The notes beneath the pieces were generated by a model. That model did not search any database and was not told the DNA's origin. It worked only from the letters and a program-made list of their open reading frames with translations. The position numbers and the translations under genes are program-made. A DNA stretch of 64,000 nucleotides, taken from contig CANDVA010000013.1 in assembly GCA_947389015.1 (NCBI GenBank), positions 1-64,000 of the forward strand, read 5' to 3'. This document shows, in pieces, positions 45,342-53,758 of the stretch (positions are counted from its first letter, which is position 1; the number at the start of each line of letters is the position of its first letter). The DNA is from an uncultured Clostridia bacterium. GTDB lineage: Bacteria; Bacillota; Clostridia; Oscillospirales; Ruminococcaceae.

Positions 45342-45408
45342 AGAACTTGTTCTCATAGTCCGAAATGCTTGGATTGACAAGCGTTGAACGGCTATGAGAA
45401 CAAGTTCT
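45342..45408. repeat. Long perfect inverted repeat in the ABC operon leader
   Basis: Left arm AGAACTTGTTCTCATAG (45342-45358) and right arm CTATGAGAACAAGTTCT (45392-45408) are perfect 17-nt complements; the 33-nt loop contains a second stem, AATGCTTG/CAAGCGTT with one G-T pair. It lies between the -10 box and the ATPase ribosome binding site. Could be an attenuator, an mRNA stabiliser or an operator. Confidence 0.85.
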
Positions 45409-45485
45409 GAAACAAGTAATGCCCCGTGTGGTATGTATGCGGCTATTTTGAAAATTATACGGGGCATTTCCCTGTTTCCGAATAT

Positions 45486-45491
45486 ATTATA
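45486..45491 (-). promoter_or_regulatory. -10 box of the ABC transporter operon
   Basis: TATAAT on the minus strand, 9 nt downstream of tandem repeats that occupy the place of a -35 box, the layout of OmpR/PhoB-activated promoters. Confidence 0.6.
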
Positions 45492-45499
45492 AAATAAAA

Positions 45500-45544
45500 C
45501 GGTTAAGAAATCGGTTAAGAAAAGCGTAAAGATTCAGTTAAGAT
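45500..45544 (-). promoter_or_regulatory. Four tandem 11-nt repeats, likely response-regulator binding site
   Basis: On the minus strand the units ATCTTAACTGA, ATCTTTACGCT, TTTCTTAACCG and ATTTCTTAACCG follow one another. The consensus TCTTAACCG recurs every 11 nt, one helical turn. The first unit lies in the end of the response-regulator gene. Confidence 0.65.
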
Positions 45545-46205
45545 TTTCCCGCATTTTAAAGCCTATCCCCCACACAGCCTCAATAAAATCCATTCCCGAC
45601 GCGTCGCGGAGCTTTTTTCGCAGATTGCTGACGTGAACTTTAAGCGAGCTTTCCACGCAGTCGGGAGTGTCCGCGCTTATCCTGTCTAGTATCTGCGACT
45701 TCGTGATGACCTGCTTTGGGTTCTGCATAAGTATTTTCAGTATCGCGAATTCCGTTTTCGTGAGCTTAACGGCGTTTTTGCCGAACTTCGCTTCGTGCAG
45801 CTCCGCGTCAAGCGTCAATCCCTCGAATTCGAGAACCTCCGCGGTGATCTGCCTGTTGCGGCGCAGCTGAACCTGTATCCTCGCAAGCAGCTCCTTGGTG
45901 TCGAACGGCTTTGTAACATAGTCCACCGCCCCCGACAGCAGCAAATTCACCTTGCTGCCAACGTCCGCCTTGGCACTCATCACGATAACGGGAATATCGC
46001 GTATCTTCGGCAGCACCTGCTCACCCGACAGTCCGGGCATCATCAGGTCGAGCAGCGCAAGATCGGGCGTTGTCTCCTCCAGCACCGCCAACGCCTCGCC
46101 GCCCGAAAACGCGCGGATAACCTTGTAGCCCTCGCGGCTCAGCAGCTCACAGAGCATATTGTTTATATGCAGATCGTCGTCGATCACGGCAATTATTTCG
46201 GACAT
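45534..46205 (-). CDS. OmpR-family response regulator
   Basis: 223 residues from ATG at 46205, after GGAGG. The receiver domain has acidic residues near 9-11, phospho-acceptor Asp53 in LLDLMMPG, and Lys in VTKPFD; the winged-helix DNA-binding domain covers about 130-223 (KLTKTEFAILKILMQNPKQVITKSQIL, VHVSNLRKKL). First gene of the cluster; the cognate kinase is probably the one at 40291. Tandem repeats over its 3' end suggest that it activates the ABC transporter promoter. Confidence 0.93.
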   Translation of the reverse strand: MSEIIAVIDDDLHINNMLCELLSREGYKVIRAFSGGEALAVLEETTPDLALLDLMMPGLSGEQVLPKIRDIPVIVMSAKADVGSKVNLLLSGAVDYVTKPFDTKELLARIQVQLRRNRQITAEVLEFEGLTLDAELHEAKFGKNAVKLTKTEFAILKILMQNPKQVITKSQILDRISADTPDCVESSLKVHVSNLRKKLRDASGMDFIEAVWGIGFKMRENLN

Positions 46206-46240
46206 ATTTTTTCCTCCGTTCAAATTCTTTTTATGCAACC

Positions 46241-46269
46241 ATTGTAGCACATTCGCGGAACATTGTCAA
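46241..46269 (-). promoter_or_regulatory. Promoter of the response-regulator gene
   Basis: Minus strand: TTGACA (46269-46264), 17-nt spacer, TACAAT (46246-46241). It is 36 nt before the ATG. Confidence 0.8.
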
Positions 46270-46280
46270 ATCCAAACACG

Positions 46281-46317
46281 AAAGGGCGTGACCGAGACAG
46301 TCCCGGAAACGCCCTTT
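46281..46317 (-). terminator. Terminator of the GH25 lysozyme gene
   Basis: AAAGGGCGT and ACGCCCTTT pair over 9 bp with a 19-nt loop; it is 23 nt past the stop codon, just before the next promoter. Confidence 0.75.
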
Positions 46318-46339
46318 GACTATATTTCAATTCCATACA

Positions 46340-47110
46340 TTATCCGTACAGCAGCCTGTCGACCTCGCGCTGAACCTCATAATAATCATATCCCGCCGCT
46401 GTGAGCCTTTCATAACGCTCCTCTCCGTTGCCCCAGTCTCCGCGTATGACCTCAAGCGCTATCTCTTCGATTGGCTTAAGAGGCGGGGGCGCGCTTTCGC
46501 CGTAACCGTTCAGCCCCGCGCTCTTGATTATCTTCGGGTAGTCGACATAGCAGTAATCGAGATCGACGGCGCCGTCCACTCCGTCTACCCTGCCCGTAGA
46601 CGAATACTGCCAAATACCGTAATTTCCTCGGTAGTTGAGCGTGGGATTGTATTCCGCCACCCACACCGCATAGCGGCTCGCTACGTCACGGGAAATGTAG
46701 TTCTGCAGCGGATATCGCGAGGTGTACAGCCCTGCAAAGTAATCGTTTTCCTCCAGCTCGTTGCAAAATGTTCGCACCAGATTGCTGCAAAAATCAATTC
46801 CCTTAACGAACTGCGACTGCTCCTCAAGATCGTAAAAAACGGGAAAATCGAACTTCTTCCCCTTTATCACCTCAAGACACGCCTGTGCCTCCGCAAATGC
46901 GCCCGCGCCGCTTTCGGCGTAGCTGTACCAGTAAGCGCCGACGTGAAGTCCCGCCTCGGTCGCCCCCTTGTAGTTGCGCTCGAAGTACGTATCGGGAGAC
47001 GTGCGCGAACCAAACCCCGCGCGAATTATCACGAATTTGATCCCGCTTTTCTTCACCTTTTTAAAATCTATGTCCTCCTGCCAAGAGGAAACATCAATGC
47101 CTTTTGTCAA
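46340..47110 (-). CDS. GH25 lysozyme with Cpl-7 wall-binding repeat
   Basis: 256 residues. The start is TTG at 47110, 6 nt after GGGGGG; no ATG lies near the conserved N-terminus. The GH25 domain starts GIDVSSWQ (Asp6) and has the catalytic pair in FYDLEE (Asp94, Glu96), with YGIWQYSSTGRVDGVDG-type strands near 180-200. Residues about 212-256 (IALEVIRGDWGNGEER, AAGYDYYEVQREVDRLL) form a Cpl-7 (CW_7) repeat that binds muropeptide. There is no signal peptide, which is the layout of a phage endolysin. It stands alone between terminators, so it is a domesticated or leftover lysin, or is exported by an unseen route. Confidence 0.9.
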   Translation of the reverse strand: MTKGIDVSSWQEDIDFKKVKKSGIKFVIIRAGFGSRTSPDTYFERNYKGATEAGLHVGAYWYSYAESGAGAFAEAQACLEVIKGKKFDFPVFYDLEEQSQFVKGIDFCSNLVRTFCNELEENDYFAGLYTSRYPLQNYISRDVASRYAVWVAEYNPTLNYRGNYGIWQYSSTGRVDGVDGAVDLDYCYVDYPKIIKSAGLNGYGESAPPPLKPIEEIALEVIRGDWGNGEERYERLTAAGYDYYEVQREVDRLLYG

Positions 47111-47180
47111 ATAGATCCCCCCTAAAAATATCGTTTGATCGCTTTCAAGACATTCTATGCAAAAGGGGAATTTTAAGTGA

Positions 47181-47211
47181 AAAAAAGACGGAAAGCCGCG
47201 CCCTCCGTCTT
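47181..47211 (-). terminator. Terminator after mgsA
   Basis: AAGACGGA, 11-nt loop, TCCGTCTT, followed on the minus strand by TTTTT and C. It lies shortly past the mgsA stop. Confidence 0.88.
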
Positions 47212-47229
47212 AAAATATTCTTTTTTTCG

Positions 47230-47625
47230 TCATCGCATATATTCGCGCCAATCCAGATCGCCGCGTTCGAGCGCGTGAATAAGCGCCTCCGCGGTCGCGA
47301 TATTGGTCGCCACGGGAATATTATGCACGTCGCAGAGCCGCAGAATATTGATGTCATTAGGCTCGTGCGAGCGCGGATTAAGCGGATCGCGGAAAAACAC
47401 CAGCAAATCTATCTCGTTACAGCTGATGCTGGAAGCGAGCTGCTGATCTCCGCCCTGAGGACCGCTCAGAAAGCGCTGAATATGAAGCCCCGTAGCCTCG
47501 GACACAAGCTTGCCCGTCGTACCCGTGGCACAAATATTGTATCTGCTCAGAATGCCGCAGTAGGCAATACAAAACTGAACCATAAGCTCCTTTTTTGAAT
47601 CGTGAGCAATAAGAGCAATGTTCAT
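47230..47625 (-). CDS. mgsA: Methylglyoxal synthase
   Basis: Converts dihydroxyacetone phosphate to methylglyoxal and phosphate, a bypass of lower glycolysis when phosphate is short. 131 residues, normal size. Motifs: [10 protein letters not shown] at the start, ATGTTGKLV near 33-41, [11 protein letters not shown] near 54-64 and the catalytic Asp in [13 protein letters not shown] at 47625 follows GGAGGGG. It starts 37 nt after the MinD-like gene and is probably cotranscribed; in clostridia mgsA often closes the mre/min/rodA cluster. Confidence 0.95.
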   Translation of the reverse strand: MNIALIAHDSKKELMVQFCIAYCGILSRYNICATGTTGKLVSEATGLHIQRFLSGPQGGDQQLASSISCNEIDLLVFFRDPLNPRSHEPNDINILRLCDVHNIPVATNIATAEALIHALERGDLDWREYMR

Positions 47626-47662
47626 ATGCCAAACCCCTCCTTGTCCATTGCGGTATATAATA

Positions 47663-48400
47663 TTAGTCGATCTTGATAGAAAGCGGAACGTCCTGACCGT
47701 CGATACGCTTAGCGATAGACGAGTACGCCTTAAAGCCGCCGCATGTCGGAGGCAGAGCCTCTCCCTTAGCTCCGCATATCTTGATGTTCACGTCCTCGGG
47801 AACGACGCCGATAAGCGGTATACCGACAGCGTCCATTACCTCGTCGAGGTCATACAGGATATCCTCGTTCTTGAAGTTCTCACTTACCTTATTGATAATC
47901 AGCCGCTGATTGATACAATTCTTGACGTACAGGAAGTCGGACAGCATCTGACCGTCGCGTACGCAAACGGTATCGGGCGTAGTTACCATAAGTATAAGAT
48001 CAGCCGCCTTGATAACGCTGAACACGGAGCTTCCTATACCCGCGGTATCGACGATTATGTAGTCGAAATGTTCGCGCATCTCATCGCACACACCCATGAT
48101 CTTGTCGGGATTGATATCAATAAACGGGTTTCTCGTCGCGCAAACGAGCGACAGATTTTCCACACGGTCGACCTTGGTGGTAGCCGTAAGAATGTCTATT
48201 TTACCCTCAAGATACTCGCCGATATCGTGCTTTACCTTATCCTTCATACCCAGCATAATATCCAAACAGCGCAAACCGAAGTCCAGCTCGACGAGCAGCG
48301 TCTTGTGCCCGAGAGTCGCAAGACCCGTTGCAACATTCGCAGAGGTCGTGGATTTGCCCGTGCCCCCCTTACCTGCCGTAACTGCAATTATCTGTGACAT
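47663..48400 (-). CDS. MinD/ParA-family ATPase
   Basis: 245 residues. Deviant Walker A with signature lysine: AGKGGTGKS (9-17); DTAGIG for the switch region near 119-124; [12 protein letters not shown] near 143-154. The position after mreBCD-mrdA and before mgsA is where clostridia keep minD, so it is probably derived from MinD. However, neither minC nor minE is beside it, and its C-terminus ([12 protein letters not shown]) lacks the usual amphipathic membrane-targeting helix. It may be a MinD with a changed role rather than a standard septum-site selector. GAGGGG precedes the ATG. Confidence 0.8.
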   Translation of the reverse strand: MSQIIAVTAGKGGTGKSTTSANVATGLATLGHKTLLVELDFGLRCLDIMLGMKDKVKHDIGEYLEGKIDILTATTKVDRVENLSLVCATRNPFIDINPDKIMGVCDEMREHFDYIIVDTAGIGSSVFSVIKAADLILMVTTPDTVCVRDGQMLSDFLYVKNCINQRLIINKVSENFKNEDILYDLDEVMDAVGIPLIGVVPEDVNIKICGAKGEALPPTCGGFKAYSSIAKRIDGQDVPLSIKID

Positions 48401-48594
48401 AATGTTCCCCTCTCAACTATGACGGTTTCCCGAAAGTCCGCCGCCGAGTTAATTATAGTTTAAAATACCCTACTTACATTTTAGCACAAAAACTCCAATA
48501 TGAAAAGGGTTTTTTTCTATATTAACAAAAAATTGTGAGATTATTGGATTTTGCAGTGCTTTTTTTGTGAATTTTGACGAACAAGAACAATGTA

Positions 48595-48630
48595 ACGCCC
48601 GACAAAGCGTTGCAAACCTCTGTCGGGCGT
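48595..48630 (-). terminator. Terminator of the mreB-mrdA operon
   Basis: ACGCCCGACA and TGTCGGGCGT form a perfect 10-bp stem with a 16-nt loop, 14 nt past the mrdA stop. The T content after it is weak. Confidence 0.75.
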
Positions 48631-48643
48631 ATAGCTAACTGCA

Positions 48644-50725
48644 TTAAAGAATGGTTTTCGGCTGACCCTTATCGTCATAGTTGGTGGATATTTTTCCCGT
48701 AACGTAAGCTTGTATAACATTAGCGGCAAGAACCTTGGTGAACTCTCCCTTTTCAAGATACAGCGCAAACGCTATCTCGGGGTTATCCGCAGGGTAAAAG
48801 CCTATCAGCGCGGAGTTCGTAACGTCGACAGCAGCCTCGGGAGTACCCGTCTTTACAGCAACGTTCTCCTTGCCAATGCCGACATAATCGTAAGGGCTGA
48901 CCCAGCCCGCACCGTCGATGGTAAAGTTGACCTGCGTCGACGCAACGAGCTTCATTCCGTCATGTACCGCGGTCATATATTTGTCCATATTCGGCTCCTT
49001 GGAGAAGTCCTCAGCGACTACGGGCTGCTTGTCGTACAGCTTTTCGGTGAAATCGTAGTTGTATACGGATTTGACGATATGCGGCTCAAGACGGACGCCC
49101 TTATTCGCGATGGTCATAGCCTGCACGGCGAGGTGCATTGGCGTAAGCGCGGTCTCACACTGCCCTATGCCCGCCTGCACGATATTTCCCGGATACCATT
49201 CATATCCCATCTCCTCAAACAGCTCCATAGAGCTCATCTGTCCGAGGTTCATATTCAGCTCAAAGCCCAGATCCTTTCCTACGCCGAATCTGCCCGCCCA
49301 ATACGCAAGTCTGTCAATTCCGAGCCGACGCGCGGTCTCGTAGAAGAAAATGTTGCAGGAAACGCGCAAAGCCTCGCGAACGGGAATATACCCATAGTGC
49401 CCTATTCCAAGGCAGGACGGCGTGTAGCCCGCGTAGTAGTGATATGTTCCCGTGCAGTTTATCTTCTCCTCGGGTGTGATAACGCCCTCCGCCATACCCG
49501 CCGTCGCAGTAATGGTCTTGAAGGTCGAGCCGGGACGGTATTCACCGAACAGCGCGCGGTTGAACAGCGGACCGTCGGAACGGTTCAGTACCTCGTTGTA
49601 ATCCTTGAGCAGATCGTTGATATCGTAGGTCGGATAGGTCGCCGCGCCGAGCAGACCGCCCGTCTTGACGTCAAGCACCACGATAGCGCCCGATTTGCAG
49701 CCCTTTCCACGGAGCTGAGCGTCATATTTCTCGGTATAATACGGTGAATTAAGATACTCGATGTGATATCTCAGCATATCCTGCAAAAGCGATTGATACT
49801 CCGTATCGATAGTCAGCATGACCGACTTCCCCGCCACGGGCTCCTGTGTGACCTGATCCGATACGCTCAGTCCGTCCGCGCTCCTTGTTATCGTGCGCAC
49901 TCCGCGCTGACCGCGCAGCTCGCTTTCAAGCGCCTGTTCGGTACCGTCGAGCCCGATAACGTCATTGAGAAGATAGCCGCTATCCTTGAGTTCCGCATAC
50001 TTCTCCGCCGAAATAGCGCCAACCGTACCTCTCAGATGCGCGGCGATGTCCCCGTCAAGATACTCGCGCTCCCAGCTCTCGGTGATGTCGACCCCGGGGA
50101 GCAGCGCGCCAAGCTCTTTAAGCTCAAGCACGGTATCCTCACCGATATCGCTCGCGAGCACAAACTTGGAGTTAAGCTCGGAGAAGTCCTTAATAAGCAT
50201 TTCATAGCGCACGCCCGCAATGGCGCGGCGCATTTTCTCGTCATACTTATCGCTTATCTCATACTGCTTGTAAAGCTGAAAGACGCAGTTCTCCACGGTA
50301 GCGTAGCTGCCAACGTTGAGCCTTGACTTAAGCGTCTCGATCGCCGATTCGCGCTCCTCGTCAAATTTGTACGGCACAGTCCTGCTTATCGGCAGCGTGT
50401 CGTTCCACTTCTCGCCGTTCTTTTCGAGCACAGTCAGAACACGGTAGATTATCTCGTTCTCCGTACCCTTTTCGAGCGAGAAGTACTGAAAGTTAACGTT
50501 GTAAACTATCTTGTTCGTATTCAGTAGCTTTCCGTTAGCGTCGACTATCTGACCTCTTGCAGCTTCGATATCCTGTTCGGTAACGGTGCTCTCCTTTGTC
50601 ATACTCAGATACCCCGCCCCGTCGACAATCTGGATCTTCAGCAGTCTTATCCCGCACAGAAACGAGATAACGATAACAAACGCCGCCATAATGATAGAAC
50701 GGACAACAGAAGAAATTTTTGACAT
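48644..50725 (-). CDS. mrdA: Penicillin-binding protein 2 (elongation transpeptidase)
   Basis: 693 residues. Class B PBP that crosslinks peptidoglycan during cell elongation together with RodA and MreBCD. One N-terminal membrane anchor (about 9-28), a dimerisation/pedestal domain, and a transpeptidase domain with SxxK in RPGSTFKTI (Ser about 400), SCN in RVSCNIFFYE, and KTG in AVKTGTPEA. It lies 35 nt after mreD and ends the mre operon. The rodA gene is not adjacent in this window. Confidence 0.93.
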   Translation of the reverse strand: MSKISSVVRSIIMAAFVIVISFLCGIRLLKIQIVDGAGYLSMTKESTVTEQDIEAARGQIVDANGKLLNTNKIVYNVNFQYFSLEKGTENEIIYRVLTVLEKNGEKWNDTLPISRTVPYKFDEERESAIETLKSRLNVGSYATVENCVFQLYKQYEISDKYDEKMRRAIAGVRYEMLIKDFSELNSKFVLASDIGEDTVLELKELGALLPGVDITESWEREYLDGDIAAHLRGTVGAISAEKYAELKDSGYLLNDVIGLDGTEQALESELRGQRGVRTITRSADGLSVSDQVTQEPVAGKSVMLTIDTEYQSLLQDMLRYHIEYLNSPYYTEKYDAQLRGKGCKSGAIVVLDVKTGGLLGAATYPTYDINDLLKDYNEVLNRSDGPLFNRALFGEYRPGSTFKTITATAGMAEGVITPEEKINCTGTYHYYAGYTPSCLGIGHYGYIPVREALRVSCNIFFYETARRLGIDRLAYWAGRFGVGKDLGFELNMNLGQMSSMELFEEMGYEWYPGNIVQAGIGQCETALTPMHLAVQAMTIANKGVRLEPHIVKSVYNYDFTEKLYDKQPVVAEDFSKEPNMDKYMTAVHDGMKLVASTQVNFTIDGAGWVSPYDYVGIGKENVAVKTGTPEAAVDVTNSALIGFYPADNPEIAFALYLEKGEFTKVLAANVIQAYVTGKISTNYDDKGQPKTIL

Positions 50726-50760
50726 TATAAATCACCCGTCAATATTATATCCACTATAAA

Positions 50761-51360
50761 CTAATCTTTTTCTTTATACTCCGCCTCCTCGGCGCTCTGC
50801 GCGGACTCCTCGAGACGGCGCTGCTCCTTGGGTCGGAGCTTGTTTACGATAAATGTGACAAGGAAGTATATCGGTACCGAAAACAGTATCGCGCCGCCGT
50901 ATGACGGCAGGACTACTCCCGTAAGCGATATCACGCTCTCCGCGCCCTCCCACATCCAGTGCAGGAAGAGAAAATCCATCGCTCCCATTATAACCGCCAC
51001 CGCCGCGTTGACGATAAAGTGGCTGATAAACGTCGCCTTTATCCAGAACCGCGCCAGCAGCGATATAAAAGGACACGCGCACAGCAGCCATATCGCGGAA
51101 AAACCCACGACGGTAACGCCGTTCGCCATATCCAGCATAAGTCCGCAGAACGTACCGAAAACGCCCGCCGCGAGGTCTCCCTCGTACATCGCGACCGCGG
51201 TCGCAAGAGGTATTATCAGCAGCGGACAGTACCCGCGTATTATCGGATTACACTCAAAAAGGTAAAACAAAAGCAAGACCGCGGCGTAAAGCAGCCAGCG
51301 CAGAAAACCGCGCAGCATCATCCTGCGCGAGCGCGCCTTGCTACCCATTATTTTTTTCAT
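50761..51360 (-). CDS. mreD: Rod shape-determining protein MreD
   Basis: 199 residues from ATG at 51360, which follows GGAG in the end of mreC; a TTG seven codons upstream is unlikely. It has about five to six membrane helices and a Glu-rich tail. Sequence alone is only moderately typical (YCPLLIIPLATAVAMYEG, GLMLDMANG), but the order mreB-mreC-mreD-mrdA makes the call firm. It ends with a TAG codon, showing that TAG is used as a normal stop in this genome. Confidence 0.88.
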   Translation of the reverse strand: MKKIMGSKARSRRMMLRGFLRWLLYAAVLLLFYLFECNPIIRGYCPLLIIPLATAVAMYEGDLAAGVFGTFCGLMLDMANGVTVVGFSAIWLLCACPFISLLARFWIKATFISHFIVNAAVAVIMGAMDFLFLHWMWEGAESVISLTGVVLPSYGGAILFSVPIYFLVTFIVNKLRPKEQRRLEESAQSAEEAEYKEKD

Positions 51361-51364
51361 CAGG

Positions 51365-52228
51365 TCACTCTCCGATCTCAAACGGAATACCCTTTCCGCT
51401 GAAGTCCGTGATGACGAACGCCATAGTGACCGCTTTCACGTCCTCGGCGGGCTGTATCAGCGCGTGTCTTGACAGACCGTTCGGGTCGTCGTACACCTCC
51501 GTCACTGTCCCCACCATTATATCCGCGGGGAAAAGACCGCTCTTTCCCGATGTAAAAATTATATCTCCGACTTCAATATCCGCGTCTTTAAGTATATCGC
51601 TCATCAGGCACATTCCCTTTGTGGCGGACTCAACGGTGTTTTCGATAACTCCCGTGGTCTTAGAGCGCATAGTGTACACGCCGACATTCACGTCGGGGCT
51701 GATTATGGTCGTGACGCGGGCATAGTTTGCGGCAGTTCTCGTAACCCTGCCGACAAGTCCCACCGAGGTTATCACGGGGTCGTTCTCGGAAAGACCGCTG
51801 TTCTCGCCTATGCCGACTGTAAAACCGCCGTATATATCGTTTGCATTGCGCGCGATAACGTCGCACGGCTCGGAAAATTGATAATCCTCGTTCTTCTGCT
51901 TCAGCTCAAGCATTTCGCGCAGGCGCTCGTTTTCCTTTTGGAGCGTCTCATAGTCCATTGTCTGCTTGTACATCTCGCTGAGCTTGGCGTTAAGCTCGTC
52001 GTTTTCCGTCTTGTATTTATCCGCGTTCACCAGCTTGTCGATAAAGCCCGAGACCCCGTCCGCGATACCGTTTGCGGCAGAAACGAAGGGATATGTTATC
52101 GTGCCGATTATCTGTTCGGGAGGCGTTTCCTTTCCGACCGTCACCGCCACATAAGTCATAAGTCCCAGCAACAGCGCGCCAATGCATATCAGTATCTTGA
52201 ATTTAACGCTGTGAAAAAAATCCTTCAT
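51365..52228 (-). CDS. mreC: Rod shape-determining protein MreC
   Basis: 287 residues. One N-terminal membrane helix (about 10-28), a coiled coil (about 70-110: ENDELNAKLSEMYKQTMDYE, LQKENERLREML) and an outer beta-rich domain with the typical pattern IGENSGLSENDPVITSVGLVGRV and TTIISPDVNVGVY. It scaffolds the elongasome outside the membrane. Its ATG overlaps the stop of the preceding small gene (ATGA). Confidence 0.94.
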   Translation of the reverse strand: MKDFFHSVKFKILICIGALLLGLMTYVAVTVGKETPPEQIIGTITYPFVSAANGIADGVSGFIDKLVNADKYKTENDELNAKLSEMYKQTMDYETLQKENERLREMLELKQKNEDYQFSEPCDVIARNANDIYGGFTVGIGENSGLSENDPVITSVGLVGRVTRTAANYARVTTIISPDVNVGVYTMRSKTTGVIENTVESATKGMCLMSDILKDADIEVGDIIFTSGKSGLFPADIMVGTVTEVYDDPNGLSRHALIQPAEDVKAVTMAFVITDFSGKGIPFEIGE

Positions 52229-52530
52229 AGTTCACCACATTTTGTTGACAATATATCCAAAAAGTCTGCCGCAGACATAGATATCCTCTTATAATATTCG
52301 GGAATACTGTGTTCCTCGTGAACCGCGTCTCTTATCGTAACAGTTCCGTTTATCCCGTCATACATCACGTTATATTGATTGCACTCATACTCAAAGCTGA
52401 TCATATGTCCAAGCTCAATAAGCCGTTTAAGGTCGTCGCACATTTCCTCGCAGGACAGCTCGATCCAAATAAAATCGGCGAGCATCGGGTCATCTGACAT
52501 TTCCCCGCTGCCCAAACGCTTTACGGTCAT
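52225..52530 (-). CDS. Small protein of unknown function inside the mre operon
   Basis: 101 residues, not recognised. The predicted protein is acidic, soluble, with no membrane helix: TVKRLGSGEMSDDPMLADF, then ELSCEEMCDDLKRLIELG and a beta-like stretch (FEYECNQYNVMYDGINGTVTI). It starts 5 nt after the mreB stop without a clear ribosome binding site (an ATG ten codons later is possible), and its stop overlaps the mreC start. Such tight coupling implies regular expression with the rod complex. A role in binding MreB or MreC is a guess from position only. Confidence 0.65.
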   Translation of the reverse strand: MTVKRLGSGEMSDDPMLADFIWIELSCEEMCDDLKRLIELGHMISFEYECNQYNVMYDGINGTVTIRDAVHEEHSIPEYYKRISMSAADFLDILSTKCGEL

Positions 52531-52535
52531 AATTA

Positions 52536-53555
52536 TCAGTAGATCATCTCGTCCTCGCTGAGAACGTCCTCAAGCTTGTCGATGTTCTCAAGAACCTTAC
52601 CCGTGCCGTCCGCTACGCAGTCGAGCGGTCTTTCGGCGATCTTTACGGGCATACCCGTCTCCTCGTGAATAAGCTTGTCAAGACCGCGCAGCAGCGCTCC
52701 GCCGCCCGCGAGCATAATTCCGTTCTCGATGATATCCGCCGCGAGCTCGGGGGGACACTTCTCAAGAGTGGTCTTGATAGCGTCGATAACGTGCGACAGC
52801 GGCTCGGAGATAGCCTCGCGAACCTCCTCTGAGGTAATGGTGATGTTCTCGGGCAAGCCGTTGAGCAGGTTTCTGCCCTTTATGTCCATTACGGGCTCGT
52901 TATCGTCAGTCTTGAACGCCGAACCGATACCCGTCTTGATATTCTCGGCGGTACGCTCGCCTATGAGCAGATTGTATTTTTTCTTGATATAGTTGATTAT
53001 TGCGGACTCAAACTCGTCGCCTGCGACCCTTACGGAACGCGCCGCAACGATACCGCCGAGGGAGATTATAGCGACCTCGCTGGTACCGCCGCCGATATCG
53101 ACGATCATGCTGCCCATAGGCTCCGCAACGGGCAGCCCCGCGCCGATAGCCGCAGCCATAGGCTCCTCGATAATGGACACGCGCTTAGCGCCTGCCTGCT
53201 GCGCCGCTTCCTTAACGGCTCTGCGCTCTACCTCGGTAACACCCGACGGAATACAGATAATAACTCTCGCTTTGCTTCTGCCCTTGAGCGCTTTCTTTAT
53301 AAACTGCGCGAGCATGATCGACGTCATGTCAAAATCCGCGATAACGCCGTCCTTGAGCGGTCTTACCGCAACGATAGAGCCGGGAGTACGGCCGATAACG
53401 TCCTTGGCTTCCTGTCCCACATAGCGCACCTGACCCGCCTTTTTATCCACCGCGACAACCGACGGCTCGCGTATGATAATGCCCTTGCCTCTCATATAAA
53501 CCAACGTATTTGCCGTACCTAGATCGATACCGATATCCTTGTTCATTCCAAACAT
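52536..53555 (-). CDS. mreB: Rod shape-determining actin homologue MreB
   Basis: 339 residues from ATG at 53555, 10 nt after GGAGG; the frame extends upstream into the promoter and is not used. Actin-fold motifs: [12 protein letters not shown] (phosphate 1), [19 protein letters not shown] (phosphate 2) and [17 protein letters not shown] (adenosine). It polymerises under the membrane and positions wall synthesis. First gene of mreB-small gene-mreC-mreD-mrdA. The C-terminus is slightly extended and acidic ([12 protein letters not shown]). Confidence 0.96.
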   Translation of the reverse strand: MFGMNKDIGIDLGTANTLVYMRGKGIIIREPSVVAVDKKAGQVRYVGQEAKDVIGRTPGSIVAVRPLKDGVIADFDMTSIMLAQFIKKALKGRSKARVIICIPSGVTEVERRAVKEAAQQAGAKRVSIIEEPMAAAIGAGLPVAEPMGSMIVDIGGGTSEVAIISLGGIVAARSVRVAGDEFESAIINYIKKKYNLLIGERTAENIKTGIGSAFKTDDNEPVMDIKGRNLLNGLPENITITSEEVREAISEPLSHVIDAIKTTLEKCPPELAADIIENGIMLAGGGALLRGLDKLIHEETGMPVKIAERPLDCVADGTGKVLENIDKLEDVLSEDEMIY

Positions 53556-53630
53556 TGTAAACTGTCCTCCGATAAAATGATTAGTTATATAAAGTAAATT
53601 GCTCTTCACAACACTATATACCAAGTTAAA

Positions 53631-53659
53631 TTATAACACTATTTTCACCAACTTTCAAT
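53631..53659 (-). promoter_or_regulatory. Promoter of the mre operon
   Basis: Minus strand: TTGAAA (53659-53654), 17-nt spacer, TATAAT (53636-53631). It is 76 nt before the mreB ATG. Confidence 0.75.
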
Positions 53660-53726
53660 ATATTATTTATCTTAATTTTTCCAAATTTAAAGAGGAATTT
53701 TTTGTCATTTTAACGGATAACCGTAA

Positions 53727-53751
53727 ATCGCCGCCCAATCCGGACGGCGAT
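53727..53751 (-). terminator. Terminator of the mannanase gene
   Basis: ATCGCCG and CGGCGAT pair over 7 bp with further GG/CC pairing inside; on the minus strand it is followed by TTTACGG, so only moderately strong. Confidence 0.6.
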
Positions 53752-53758
53752 ATAAAAA

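Noticed and set aside
45342-45408. T-box or other known riboswitch
   Set aside because: No T-box sequence, no conserved switch core and no terminator T run; kept only as an inverted repeat.
48710-49747. Long plus-strand open frame (345 codons) opposite mrdA
   Set aside because: It is antisense to a full set of PBP2 motifs, lacks a ribosome binding site, and its product is Arg/His-rich as expected for a shadow frame.
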